Shown: piece after piece, positions 25,820 through 33,361 of the stretch | Position numbering within the stretch: position 1 is the stretch's first letter | Layout: the number at the start of each line of letters is the position of its first letter | Source: Treponema sp. | GTDB lineage: Bacteria > Spirochaetota > Spirochaetia > Treponematales > Treponemataceae | NCBI GenBank assembly: GCA_024695625.1 | Contig: JAILHV010000002.1 | Location: 1 to 46,766 of the forward strand | Reading direction: 5' to 3' | Length of the DNA stretch: 46,766 bases | The notes under the pieces: generated by a model | Told to the model about the DNA's origin: nothing | Databases searched by the model: none | Seen by the model: the letters and a program-made list of their open reading frames with translations, nothing else | Made by a program: the position numbers and the translations under genes

Positions 25820-26782
25820 ATGAATAAAAAAAGTATTATAAAAATTATTTTTCTTTTTCTCTCTATTAATGCTTATTGCCTTTCTCCTGAAGAGGAATAC
25901 GATTTTCTAATAAAAGATTTGTATAATTATTCAACCTACGCTTATAAAAGAACATTTGATTTTGATGCAGATAAAACCGACGGAATAATAAATCTCTCAC
26001 AAGGTAATGTTCAAGCGACAAATAATTATTTGGATATTGCCATTCAAGGAGATGGATATTTTAAAGTAAAAGATGAAAAGGGTAATGTATATTATACAAG
26101 ATATGGAAAACTTGGGTATGACAGTGAATACTGTTCTCTGTATGTTTTAGTTGACAAAAGAAAATTTTTTCTGGATTTAAAACCACTTCCTAAGTATGTT
26201 TTTGTGTTTGACCAAATTCGAATTCTCAGGGATGGAAGTGTTGAATGTATAATTCCAGAAGAAAAAAACAGTGAAAATTCTGGCAAAATAAAAAGCTTGA
26301 GCATGTCCGAAACCTTTAAATCAAAAAACAGATTAAGGGGAAAAATAGCAATCGCTGATGAGAAGTTAGAAGAAGCAATAGAAAAGCAAAAAAAAGAAGA
26401 AAAAAAGAAGGTTAAGGAGATTATAGATAAAATAGTTTTATATGACATTAGGGAAACTGACATAGATTTTTATGATGGGTATCTTATAAAAACAAAAGCT
26501 TCTCCTGAAGTAATTAACGATACTCATTTTATAATGGGTGCATTGGAAATGAGCAATGTCCTTATTGATAAAGTTTTGATAAGAATGTTATTCATAATTG
26601 AAAAATTGGATGACAGTAAAATAAAACAAAAGGAAGTAAAAAAATATTTAATACAAAAAATGCTTGACCCTGATTTTATTCGAGTAAAATTATTTGGATA
26701 TTTTTATGAAGAACATCCAAATCTGGATGATATCAGTGGATTAAAAAAGTATGTACATTTTCTTGAACGTACTTATGAATAA
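25820..26782 (+). CDS. Cassette-encoded secreted protein with a flagellar rod/hook (FlgG-like) segment
   Basis: This is a 320-residue protein with signal peptide MNKKSIIKIIFLFLSINAYC. Residues about 55-95 read 'NLSQGNVQATNNYLDIAIQG' then 'DGYFKVKDEKGNVYYTRYGKL'. This is strikingly like the N-terminal D1 segment of flagellar rod and hook proteins (GN.QATGNPLDLAI.GDGFF.V....G...YTR.G). The rest is Lys/Glu-rich and helical ('KLEEAIEKQKKEEKKKVKEI') and resembles no flagellar protein. FlgG and FlgE are exported by the flagellar type III system and lack a Sec signal, so this is not an ordinary rod protein. The gene lies in an AT-rich cassette bounded by 25782 and the attC-like site at 26785. Confidence 0.6.
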   Translation: MNKKSIIKIIFLFLSINAYCLSPEEEYDFLIKDLYNYSTYAYKRTFDFDADKTDGIINLSQGNVQATNNYLDIAIQGDGYFKVKDEKGNVYYTRYGKLGYDSEYCSLYVLVDKRKFFLDLKPLPKYVFVFDQIRILRDGSVECIIPEEKNSENSGKIKSLSMSETFKSKNRLRGKIAIADEKLEEAIEKQKKEEKKKVKEIIDKIVLYDIRETDIDFYDGYLIKTKASPEVINDTHFIMGALEMSNVLIDKVLIRMLFIIEKLDDSKIKQKEVKKYLIQKMLDPDFIRVKLFGYFYEEHPNLDDISGLKKYVHFLERTYE

Positions 26783-26784
26783 AC

Positions 26785-26848
26785 ACATAACAAAGTTTCA
26801 AAGCCGATAGCGGGTCAAGCCAGTTTGCGGTTAAAACAGTTGCTATGT
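26785..26848 (+). other. attC-like site, cluster 2
   Basis: This 64-bp site starts 3 nt after the stop. The outer boxes are ACATAACAA (26785-26793) and TTGCTATGT (26840-26848). The inner boxes are GTTTCAAAGCCG and GCGGTTAAAAC, which pair with bulged bases on the left arm. The cassette leader ATGCCCGCACTGGGGCTGTGG follows. Confidence 0.75.
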
Positions 26849-26885
26849 AGATGCCCGCACTGGGGCTGTGGATGGAGAAATAATT

Positions 26886-27651
26886 ATGTCAGCACGAAAT
26901 AGAATAAAATATTTTTCTTTTTTTATTTTTATATTGTCGCTAAAAGCTGCTTGCGTAGAAACACCTTCCATAAATACGGATGGGGATTTTGAATTCTCAA
27001 AAAAAGAAAAAACAGCCATAGAGCGTGGAAATCAAATCATAGAGGCACTTGGAAATTATTACGCAGATAATGGATATTATCCAAATAAACTGGAAGAGTT
27101 GCGACCAAAATATATAAAGAGGATTCCAAAAACCGGTTTATGGGATCTTTTTAGTTTCAGTGTTCCATTCCAATATTATCCTGAGCCGATGAAATGCCGT
27201 GAAGGATGTTTTTCTATAAGGTTCCTTAATTATGATGATAAAAAAAATTATTATTATTACTCAATTTCCGATTCATTTGAAAAGGATAAATTCATTAATA
27301 AGATAGATGACCCGGATCTTGCGGTTCTGGACAAAGTGACTTTTGAAGATATAAAAATTCTTGCAAGCGCAGTCAAAAAGTATTACTCTGATAAAAAAAA
27401 TATTTCCAGACAAATTAGAAGATTTAATTCCAGATTATTTAGCAGCAATTCCTATTCCACTGACAGTTCGGTATACTTGTAAATCTGATGATGACATTTG
27501 GAATGATTATGTTTCATACAGTTGCCAACAGCCTCTAAGTGACGATGAGTCAGAATTTCCTCAATATTATCGTATTCGGTTTAGATACAATTTTGATGAG
27601 GAATATAGATATAGTTCATCTGATAACGAGTGGGTATATTTTCCTCATTAG
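26886..27651 (+). pseudogene. Frameshifted two-domain lipoprotein (pseudopilin-like repeats)
   Basis: The start MSARNRIKYFSFFIFILSLK-AAC gives a probable lipoprotein, with GGAG before ATG 26886. Residues about 50-130 contain 'IIEALGNYYADNGYYPNKLE' and 'ELRPKYIKRIPKT', as in the C-terminal region of GspG-type pseudopilins. The same unit repeats in the other frame as 'ILASAVKKYYSDKK-IFPDKLEDLIPDYLAAIPI'. The frame changes at an eight-A tract (27393-27400). Removing one A joins frames 26886-27482 and 27361-27651 into one two-domain protein of about 254 residues. This is a pseudogene, a phase-variable gene, transcriptional slippage or a sequencing error. It is the second gene of cluster 2. No attC-like site follows it. 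Confidence 0.6.
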
Positions 27652-27687
27652 TCGTTTTGAATTTATTAGAAAAGAAGAAGAAAGAAA

Positions 27688-28383
27688 ATGGTATCAACAG
27701 CAGATAGAGAATATAAAGAAACAAAAAAGATTATACTCAAGAAGAAGAATCTTAATCCAAGGTTTCAGAAGTTAAAAGATTATATTTCAAAAGAATTTCT
27801 TGTGGATGTGGCAAATATCTGTGTGGATGTTTGCAAAACTTATAAGAGAAAAGACAATAGAATTCAGATTATCCTAAAAACAAATAAGGATTGTGAAAAA
27901 TTTATAAATCATCAATACAAGAATGGTGTCTTGAATTTTTTTGATACGGAAAATAATAAAAAGATTTACGACGAAATTATGACAAATCATAAGGATATAA
28001 TAAAGTTTCCCGATTTAAAAACTTTTATTGTATATTCCTCTTTTGAACAGCTTGCAGTAGAAGAATTATACAATAGTATTCCCAGCAAAGTCATAAAGGA
28101 ATTAAAAAAGGAATGTGGTGAAGAAATTTGGGAGGTTAAGAATTTTCTTTCATTAATTTGCATAATGTGCTATAAAAATAATCAGATAAACTTGTGTAAA
28201 GATAAATATAAGTCAAAAATACAAAAAACTATATATCAGGAATTAAAGAAAAATGATTTCTATGATTTTATAACAGACTATAATCAGATAAACATTAAGT
28301 TTGATTCAAAAGAGAATTTTGATGCTAATTACGAAGGAAGTTTTTTGCTATATAAGCTGAATTGCTGTGTGGACTTCCTCTGA
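27688..28383 (+). CDS. Hypothetical cytoplasmic protein, AT-rich accessory gene
   Basis: This 231-residue, Lys- and Asn-rich protein has no signal or membrane segment. The core is mixed alpha/beta ('FLVDVANICVDVCKTYKRKD' then 'NRIQIILKTNKDCEKF'; 'FPDLKTFIVYSSFEQLAVEEL'), and the C-terminus is 'GSFLLYKLNCCVDFL'. I recognise no family. It starts 36 nt after the frameshifted gene, in the same frame as that gene's second half, and has only a weak A/G-rich ribosome site. Low GC suggests it arrived with the neighbouring cassette material. Confidence 0.5.
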   Translation: MVSTADREYKETKKIILKKKNLNPRFQKLKDYISKEFLVDVANICVDVCKTYKRKDNRIQIILKTNKDCEKFINHQYKNGVLNFFDTENNKKIYDEIMTNHKDIIKFPDLKTFIVYSSFEQLAVEELYNSIPSKVIKELKKECGEEIWEVKNFLSLICIMCYKNNQINLCKDKYKSKIQKTIYQELKKNDFYDFITDYNQINIKFDSKENFDANYEGSFLLYKLNCCVDFL

Positions 28384-28473
28384 GTGATAAAATAAAAAGG
28401 GGAGTAGAAAATGACTTGTTATTAGAGAATTGAAGTCTTGACAAAAGATTATAAATAAAAATGATTAAAGAAT

Positions 28474-29013
28474 ATGAACACAATAACTTATTCATTTTTA
28501 ACAGAGAAAAATTTTAATGAAGATTCATTGGATGATTTTTTGCGGTACCAAGAGGTAAAAGAGTGCTGGAGAAAAAATAGCAATAATGAGTATGTCTTGG
28601 TAGCAAACGAGTATGTGGAAGATTGGGACTTAAATAAGCGAAAGGAAGTGGCACGGGATATTCTGCATAAAATTGCGGGAAAGGGTTTTGCCTATGGTGC
28701 TTTTTGTGAAGGAAAGGTGGTTGGATACATTTTAGTGTCTAATGAGTTGTTCGGAAGCAGTAATCAATATTTGGAACTGCTTTTATATCATGTGTCAGAG
28801 CCGTATCGCAGGCGTGGTATTGGAAAAGAACTTTTTGACTTGGCTTGTAAAAAGGCAAAAGAGATTGGTGCAAAGAAGTTATATATTTCAGCACATTCGT
28901 CTAAAGAAAGCCAAGCCGCTTATAGAAGATTGGGTTGTACAGAGGCAGCAGAAATCAATCAAGCGATAGCAGAAAATGAACCCTATGATGTACAGATGGA
29001 GTTTGTTTTATAA
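28474..29013 (+). CDS. GNAT-family N-acetyltransferase
   Basis: This is a 179-residue cytoplasmic enzyme. The GNAT core runs from 'GFAYGAFCEGKVVGYILVSN' (strands 2-4) to the acetyl-CoA pyrophosphate loop 'VSEPYRRRGIGKELFDLACKK' (R/Q-x-x-G-x-G/A as RRGIG), then 'AKKLYISAHSSKESQAAYRRLGC'. The C-terminus 'INQAIAENEPYDVQMEFVL' closes the fold. The substrate is unknown; the sequence resembles Firmicutes acetyltransferases of the aminoglycoside/small-amine type only in general form. Low GC and its accessory surroundings suggest horizontal acquisition. Confidence 0.8.
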   Translation: MNTITYSFLTEKNFNEDSLDDFLRYQEVKECWRKNSNNEYVLVANEYVEDWDLNKRKEVARDILHKIAGKGFAYGAFCEGKVVGYILVSNELFGSSNQYLELLLYHVSEPYRRRGIGKELFDLACKKAKEIGAKKLYISAHSSKESQAAYRRLGCTEAAEINQAIAENEPYDVQMEFVL

Positions 29014-29021
29014 GCTTATAA

Positions 29022-29165
29022 AAAAATCATGAATTGATTCATAGCTATAGTGCGGCTCGAAGTGTTGGGTATGCAAAAGTGGAAAAAATGAATCAGGATA
29101 GACTTGATATAGATGCGTTTAACAAATATAATATGCCAAAACAAAAAATGGAGATAAAAAAATGA
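29022..29165 (+). pseudogene. Remnant of a second GNAT-like C-terminus
   Basis: An open frame with no start until ATG 29088 reads 'NHELIHSYSAARSVGYAKVE' and ends 'FNKYNMPKQKMEIKK'. It lines up loosely with the end of the preceding GNAT ('AAYRRLGCTEAAEINQ...DVQMEFVL'). It looks like the tail of a related acetyltransferase whose front has been lost. The stop overlaps the next gene's start as ATGA. Confidence 0.35.
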
Positions 29166-29896
29166 GCATATTTAAAACAAAGAATTTTCTTGCGCTTTTG
29201 GGAGCATGCATTTTGTTAGCTTCCTGTGTGACCAATAAAGATTTTGTGGCCATGCCTGAATGGGCTAGACTTGCAGCTGAAAGTGATTTGGGCGGAGATT
29301 TTTTTGAACTAAAATGGACTGACGAAAAGACTCAGGAAGTTGCTGCGGCTGAATACCTTGCTGGTGTTGGCACAGAATTGCACTTTGAGGCAAAGACAGA
29401 AAATCTTACTGATGGCAAAGAAGTTTTTGCATACATTTACCGGAGCAATGCCAAAGGCAAGGACGATTTTGTTCAAAAGGTTTTATGCAAAGTAAAGGAC
29501 GGCAAAGTTTTTGGCGAACTCCAAATAATAGAGTCAGTTGAATTTCTTAACGGCCTTTCTGAAAATGACGCTCTTGCATATTTTTTTGTGCTTGGCCAAC
29601 AAATTTCAAAACCCATAAAAATAGGCTTTGCTTTTAAAATAATAGTCTGGGGCAATCCCTACAAGGACGTTCAGAACAATTCTTCCTATGTGCTAGAAGA
29701 CATGAATGACGGCAAAAAGTATTCGCAGCGAAGATACTGTAGCGACGACAGAATCATTGTTGATGACAAGCATTATTATCTTAAGTTTACAAACGTAAAG
29801 CCAGGGGTGATCTACCGCATAAGATACTGCTTGGGCAGAGAAAGTTTCGGATCTGTTATTTATGACGATATTTCGTTTGGCGCCTTGATGGAATAG
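29162..29896 (+). CDS. Lipoprotein, unknown function
   Basis: This is a 244-residue lipoprotein: MSIFKTKNFLALLGACILLA with lipobox L-A-S-C. The mature protein is beta-rich, with 'ELKWTDEKTQEVAAAEYLAG', 'TELHFEAKTENLTDGKEVFA', 'KPIKIGFAFKIIVWGNPY' and 'KFTNVKPGVIYRIRYCLGRE'. This suggests two beta-sandwich units, possibly ligand-binding, on the periplasmic or outer surface. I do not recognise the family. GC is closer to the chromosome than to the cassette genes. The ribosome site is a weak GGAG (in ATGGAGATAAAAAA). Confidence 0.55.
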   Translation: MSIFKTKNFLALLGACILLASCVTNKDFVAMPEWARLAAESDLGGDFFELKWTDEKTQEVAAAEYLAGVGTELHFEAKTENLTDGKEVFAYIYRSNAKGKDDFVQKVLCKVKDGKVFGELQIIESVEFLNGLSENDALAYFFVLGQQISKPIKIGFAFKIIVWGNPYKDVQNNSSYVLEDMNDGKKYSQRRYCSDDRIIVDDKHYYLKFTNVKPGVIYRIRYCLGRESFGSVIYDDISFGALME

Positions 29897-29959
29897 GAGT
29901 GGCAAGATATTATTATTGTGCAAGCTTCCAAAAGCCGCTATAATTCTTTTGAGGTTTGT

Positions 29960-30781
29960 ATGAAAAAGTATTGTTTTGTTCTTGCAGTTTTTTTAGCTGC
30001 TGCTTTTGCTTGCTTTGCCCAAGGCTATAAGTATGTGGATGCTTCGTCTGGATTGCGCGTCCGTGACAGTGCAAGTTTGAGCGCAAAGAAGATTGGCGTA
30101 GTTTACGACAGAATGAAAGTTAAGGTTGTTGAACTTGGCCCTAAGGTTACAATAGACGGAATATCTTCCAACTGGGTAAAAATCATTATGCCTTTGGAAT
30201 CTTTTAAAAAACAGACTAGCGTTACCGGTTGGGTTTTTGGCGGCTACCTTAGCGATAAGTTAAAACCCTTTTCTACGGCAGGATGGACCGATGCGGATTT
30301 GAAAATCTATTTGTCCCGCTTTCTCTGGATTTATGACGGATTCCGTTTTATGAATTTTGAGGCAGACGGAAAATACAACTTTGGTCTTATGGAATCTTCT
30401 CTTGGTGGCGACGGAACATTTTCTCTTTCAATGAAAGACAAAAAGATAATTGTAAAAGTTTCCTACAGCGATGATTCTGGAGAATGGTCAAGTGTAGAAA
30501 CAGAAGTTTACGAGATTGACTCTATTTTAGAAGACAAACTCTGCCTTAAACGTGATGGCAAAAAACTTGAGCTTTATCCGGCAATTTTTTCGCACGACTA
30601 TTTTTACTACAGCCTTTGTAACAGCAACGCTTCCGTCTCAGCCTCATTATATCTTAAAAGCTACAATGCACTCTTCTACGAATGGAGCCGCGAATACATA
30701 GTTAACGACTTGAGCAAAAAAATGGAATTCAACGAAGTCTTTTACAAGAACATGAGCCTTATGGGAATTGAACTTGAATAG
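29960..30781 (+). CDS. Secreted SH3-domain protein (chromosomal copy)
   Basis: This 273-residue protein has signal peptide MKKYCFVLAVFLAAAFACFA. Residues about 25-95 form a bacterial SH3 (SH3b) domain: 'YVDASSGLRVRDSASLSAKK', 'VVYDRMKVKVVELG', 'SNWVKIIMP', 'GWVFGGYLSDKL'. A C-terminal beta domain follows ('FEADGKYNFGLMESSLGGDG'). SH3b domains often bind peptidoglycan peptides. The start is ATG 29960, with GAGG ahead. A clear paralogue lies in cassette cluster 3 at 42536-43405. A degenerate AAGCTTCCAAAAGCCGC at about 29923 resembles an attC inner box but lacks partners. Confidence 0.75.
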   Translation: MKKYCFVLAVFLAAAFACFAQGYKYVDASSGLRVRDSASLSAKKIGVVYDRMKVKVVELGPKVTIDGISSNWVKIIMPLESFKKQTSVTGWVFGGYLSDKLKPFSTAGWTDADLKIYLSRFLWIYDGFRFMNFEADGKYNFGLMESSLGGDGTFSLSMKDKKIIVKVSYSDDSGEWSSVETEVYEIDSILEDKLCLKRDGKKLELYPAIFSHDYFYYSLCNSNASVSASLYLKSYNALFYEWSREYIVNDLSKKMEFNEVFYKNMSLMGIELE

Positions 30782-30791
30782 CCCTGCTGCT

Positions 30792-31709
30792 TTAGTTTAC
30801 GTCCAGATTGTATGTAACGCTCTGGGCGGAATTGAGCATGTCTACAACTGTAACCGAAAGACCCACGTGGCCGTAGGGGAGTGAAATCTTTCCAAGGAGC
30901 AGCCTTGTGTCGTCCGGGTACATAAGTTCTACCGGGTAGTTGTTGTTGCCTGTAATGCAAAGCCTGCCGTTGTATTCTTTTAAAGTGTCGTAAGAAATGC
31001 GTTCCACGGTAGCACCGTTTATTGCAACTATTGTCCTGAATGGAACTGCTGTTGCGTCGCGGGTTTTGTAGATGTAGTATGTTCCAGCCTTTAGGTTGCG
31101 TTCGTTAACAAGGTAGTGGGTAACTCCCTTTTCGTCGTCAAGAGTGATGTAGCCCATGCTTACGGGAAGTTCTGCGCCAATCTTTGGCATGAGCATTCTT
31201 GGGTTGATTGAAATACCGCTCTTTGTGTCCAGCACCTGGAATTCGAGGCAGCTTTCCCCTTCCTGCCAGCCTGAGTTTCCGCTTGTGCCGAGTGGGGTTC
31301 CTGTAGAAACAAAGGATGATGCGCCAAGGGATGCGGGTATGGATTCTGCGTCGAGGTTTGCGTAAATTGTTACCCTCTGGTCGCTGTGGCCAAGGATTAC
31401 CGCATTGCCCAGGGTTGACTCGAACCAGCCGTAGTCTTCCGTGTGGTCGTCTATGACTGCCAGTATGTCTCCGGGGTCTGCCGTTTTTACTTCTGAATTG
31501 TCCTTAAAGATAAGGGATGAACTGATTGTGCCACCCCTAAGCTGACCAAAGTATGAGTGGAAGGTGTCCGAGTTGGTCTGTGCCTGTGGCCAACTGAATG
31601 CAAATAGGGCTGCCGCTGTGCCAAGGAGTGTTACCGCAAGGGTTCCTGCCACAAGGTATTTCTTTTTGTTAAGTGCCAATTTTTTTCCAAAGCCAAAGTC
31701 TTTCTTCAT
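30792..31709 (-). CDS. M23-like (LytM) peptidase homologue, probably catalytically inactive
   Basis: This 305-residue protein is anchored by one N-terminal TM ('YLVAGTLAVTLLGTAAALFAF'). Residues about 50-170 follow the M23 beta barrel: 'DTFHSYFGQLRGGTISSSLI', 'VKTADPGDILAVID', 'GNAVILGHSDQRVTIYANLD', 'VSTGTPLGTSGNSG', 'CLEFQVLD'. True M23 enzymes need H-x(n)-D and H-x-H zinc ligands. Here the first motif is not evident, the usual 'YAHL' is YANL and the usual 'HFEV' is EFQV, so zinc binding is probably lost, as in EnvC-type activators. An unrecognised C-terminal domain follows. It is encoded 12 nt downstream of the propeller membrane protein, likely as one operon. Confidence 0.7.
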   Translation of the reverse strand: MKKDFGFGKKLALNKKKYLVAGTLAVTLLGTAAALFAFSWPQAQTNSDTFHSYFGQLRGGTISSSLIFKDNSEVKTADPGDILAVIDDHTEDYGWFESTLGNAVILGHSDQRVTIYANLDAESIPASLGASSFVSTGTPLGTSGNSGWQEGESCLEFQVLDTKSGISINPRMLMPKIGAELPVSMGYITLDDEKGVTHYLVNERNLKAGTYYIYKTRDATAVPFRTIVAINGATVERISYDTLKEYNGRLCITGNNNYPVELMYPDDTRLLLGKISLPYGHVGLSVTVVDMLNSAQSVTYNLDVN

Positions 31710-31721
31710 TTTTACTGCCCC

Positions 31722-32795
31722 CTATTTTCTTGAAACCGAAAGTTTTGAAATCTTGTCGTTGCGGCCAACAAAGAGGGAGTTGCCCCTTACCTGTATGAAT
31801 GAATAGTTTGCGTTATAAGAGAAGGATGCAACGCTCTGGTTAAATTTTTCTATTACGGTTATAGTGTATTTTTTTCCGTACCTGCTAAGGATGAAGGCAA
31901 GGGTTCCCTCTTCATTTTCTTGAATTTGAACCACGTGTCCGTTTAGCGGAAGTTTGTAGCTCTGCATTTTTTCCAGGTCAACAACACCAAGGCCTCCTTC
32001 GTAGCCGTAGTAGACAACGTTGTCCTTGCTGTTGAATTTTACAAGCTCCTGCTTTACAGAAGCCTTTTCAAGATATTCGTGGAAGATAATCTTGCTGTGT
32101 TCCCCGCTTTTCTGAGCCACAACAAAACGCTGCTGGTCCTGTCCGCAGACACAGGCAACCGTGTCTCCGCTCTTGGAAATTCCTGCTCCAAGTATAACGG
32201 AAAAATTGCTTCCACCCGGCTGGAACTTCTGGTCTACTGCGCCGTCCTTTGTAAATGAAACAAGGGTTCCGTCTGCAAAGCCCGCTACTGTTCCTCCAGA
32301 ACTGGAAGAGAATGCCGTTACAGGACAATAGCTTTCGTAAAGCCACTTCCTTGCGCCCGAACTTGAGCACTGGACAAAAGAAGAGCCGCCCGGCAAGAAG
32401 ACATAGATTCTGTCTTCGTCAAAGAAGGGGAAGCCAGATTCCTTGATCGTTCCAGCCTTTTCCCCGCTTGGCAAAAAGAAGTCCGCGCTGGAGTTGTTTG
32501 CGGAATAAGAAGTGTAGTATGAGTCGGAGATGGATGCCTTGAATGGATAGGTTACAAGGTTTGTGATTTTTCCTTCCGGCGTAAAGAAGCCCATGTTCTG
32601 CCCCAGCTTAAAGGGGATTGTTTCTTGAGCAGAAGTTCCCCCCTGAACCCTGGTGATTCCTTCCGTCCATTCCGGGGTAAGGTGCAGTTCTGTGCTCAAA
32701 GGCCTAAGAGCCAATGCAATATATAGAAGACAAAATGCCGCCACACCCAAAATTCTGTTGCGCATGGCCTTGTTAAAGATGTCGTATTTTTTCAT
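31722..32795 (-). CDS. Membrane-anchored beta-propeller protein
   Basis: This is a 357-residue protein with one N-terminal TM ('RILGVAAFCLLYIALALRPL'). The periplasmic part has repeated short blades: 'GQNMGFFTPEGKITNLV', 'EDRIYVFLPGGSSFVQCSSS', 'SSSGGTVAGFADGTLVSFTK', 'AGISKSGDTVACVCGQDQQR', 'EGGLGVVDLEKMQSYKLPL'. These are of WD/PQQ propeller type. It is co-transcribed with the M23-like protein. A pair of this kind (propeller followed by LysM/M23-like protein) exists in T. pallidum as far as I recall. A role in envelope or cell-wall control is inferred from the partner. The promoter at 32802-32830 predicts a leaderless mRNA. Confidence 0.65.
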   Translation of the reverse strand: MKKYDIFNKAMRNRILGVAAFCLLYIALALRPLSTELHLTPEWTEGITRVQGGTSAQETIPFKLGQNMGFFTPEGKITNLVTYPFKASISDSYYTSYSANNSSADFFLPSGEKAGTIKESGFPFFDEDRIYVFLPGGSSFVQCSSSGARKWLYESYCPVTAFSSSSGGTVAGFADGTLVSFTKDGAVDQKFQPGGSNFSVILGAGISKSGDTVACVCGQDQQRFVVAQKSGEHSKIIFHEYLEKASVKQELVKFNSKDNVVYYGYEGGLGVVDLEKMQSYKLPLNGHVVQIQENEEGTLAFILSRYGKKYTITVIEKFNQSVASFSYNANYSFIQVRGNSLFVGRNDKISKLSVSRK

Positions 32796-32801
32796 TCCTA
32801 T

Positions 32802-32830
32802 ATAATAGTAAAAGAACGCACTTTTAGCAA
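32802..32830 (-). promoter_or_regulatory. Promoter of the propeller/M23-like operon, predicted leaderless
   Basis: On the minus strand TTGCTA, a 17-nt spacer, then TATTAT ending 6 nt before ATG 32795. The intervening ATAGGA includes AGGA directly against the ATG, too close to act as a Shine-Dalgarno sequence. Confidence 0.6.
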
Positions 32831-32869
32831 TAGACTTGAGTGGTCAGTTTTAAAGGGTGGCTTATTAAG

Positions 32870-33200
32870 GCACGGCAGGGATTGTGGCAGGCGGAGCCTG
32901 CCCTGGAGTTTTCTGCGAAAACTCCCTTAGCAAGTGCAAGCACGGCAGGGATTGGAGGGGCGGTTGGTAAAAAATTGCATCCGTGCAATTTTTTACCATG
33001 AGTTTTCTGCGAAAACTCACCTGATTTTTGTTCTAACAAAAGACGCGCCCTCCATGGCGCTGCTTATTTTACATCTATTTGGGCCCGCGGAACCCCGGAA
33101 AGCCCCTAAACAATGGCCTCCTTGCCATTTTTTATGACGGGTTTTCTGGCGAAAACCCGCGGGCTGTTATGCAAAGATTTGACGCGCCGTCCATGGCGCT
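32870..33200 (+). repeat. Two tandem triple-hairpin elements and extra H2 hairpin
   Basis: This sits in the 566-bp divergent gap. It contains GGCAGGC-GGA-GCCTGCC (32886-32902) and a lone H2, GGAGTTTTC-TGC-GAAAACTCC (32905-32925). Copy 2: H1 GGTAAAAAATTGCA/TGCAATTTTTTACC (32966-32997), H2 TGAGTTTTC-TGC-GAAAACTCA (32999-33019), H3 GCGCC-CTCCAT-GGCGC (33045-33060). Copy 3: H1 AATGGC-CTCCTT-GCCATT (33112-33129), H2 CGGGTTTTC-TGG-CGAAAACCCG (33138-33159), H3 GCGCC-GTCCAT-GGCGC (33184-33199). Short hypothetical ORFs in the track across this region are artefacts. Confidence 0.85.
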
Positions 33201-33361
33201 GTTTGTTCTGAAAAAATGGGAAGAGTTTCTTTGGGGGCACTTTTGTTGCGCAGATGAGAGTGCCGCAATAAGAAGAAAAAAAAGCCTCTGTAACAAAAAG
33301 GGCTTTGCTTGTTTTAAAATATGATTTTTCGTAAACTCATTTAATAAAAAAGAGGAAAATT

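Noticed and set aside
27652-29161. Further cassettes containing the 231-aa protein and GNAT genes
   Set aside because: The genes are AT-rich and accessory-looking, but no attC-like site or leader lies between or after them, so cassette status is not claimed.
29915-29960. AAGCTTCCAAAAGCCGC as an attC inner box in front of the chromosomal SH3 gene
   Set aside because: There are no outer boxes, no right inner box and no cassette leader. It could be a relic, but it cannot be supported.
32934-33324. Two short ORFs (67 and 81 aa) in the divergent gap
   Set aside because: They are translations of repeat elements and share the same words (e.g. APSMAL) as other repeat copies.
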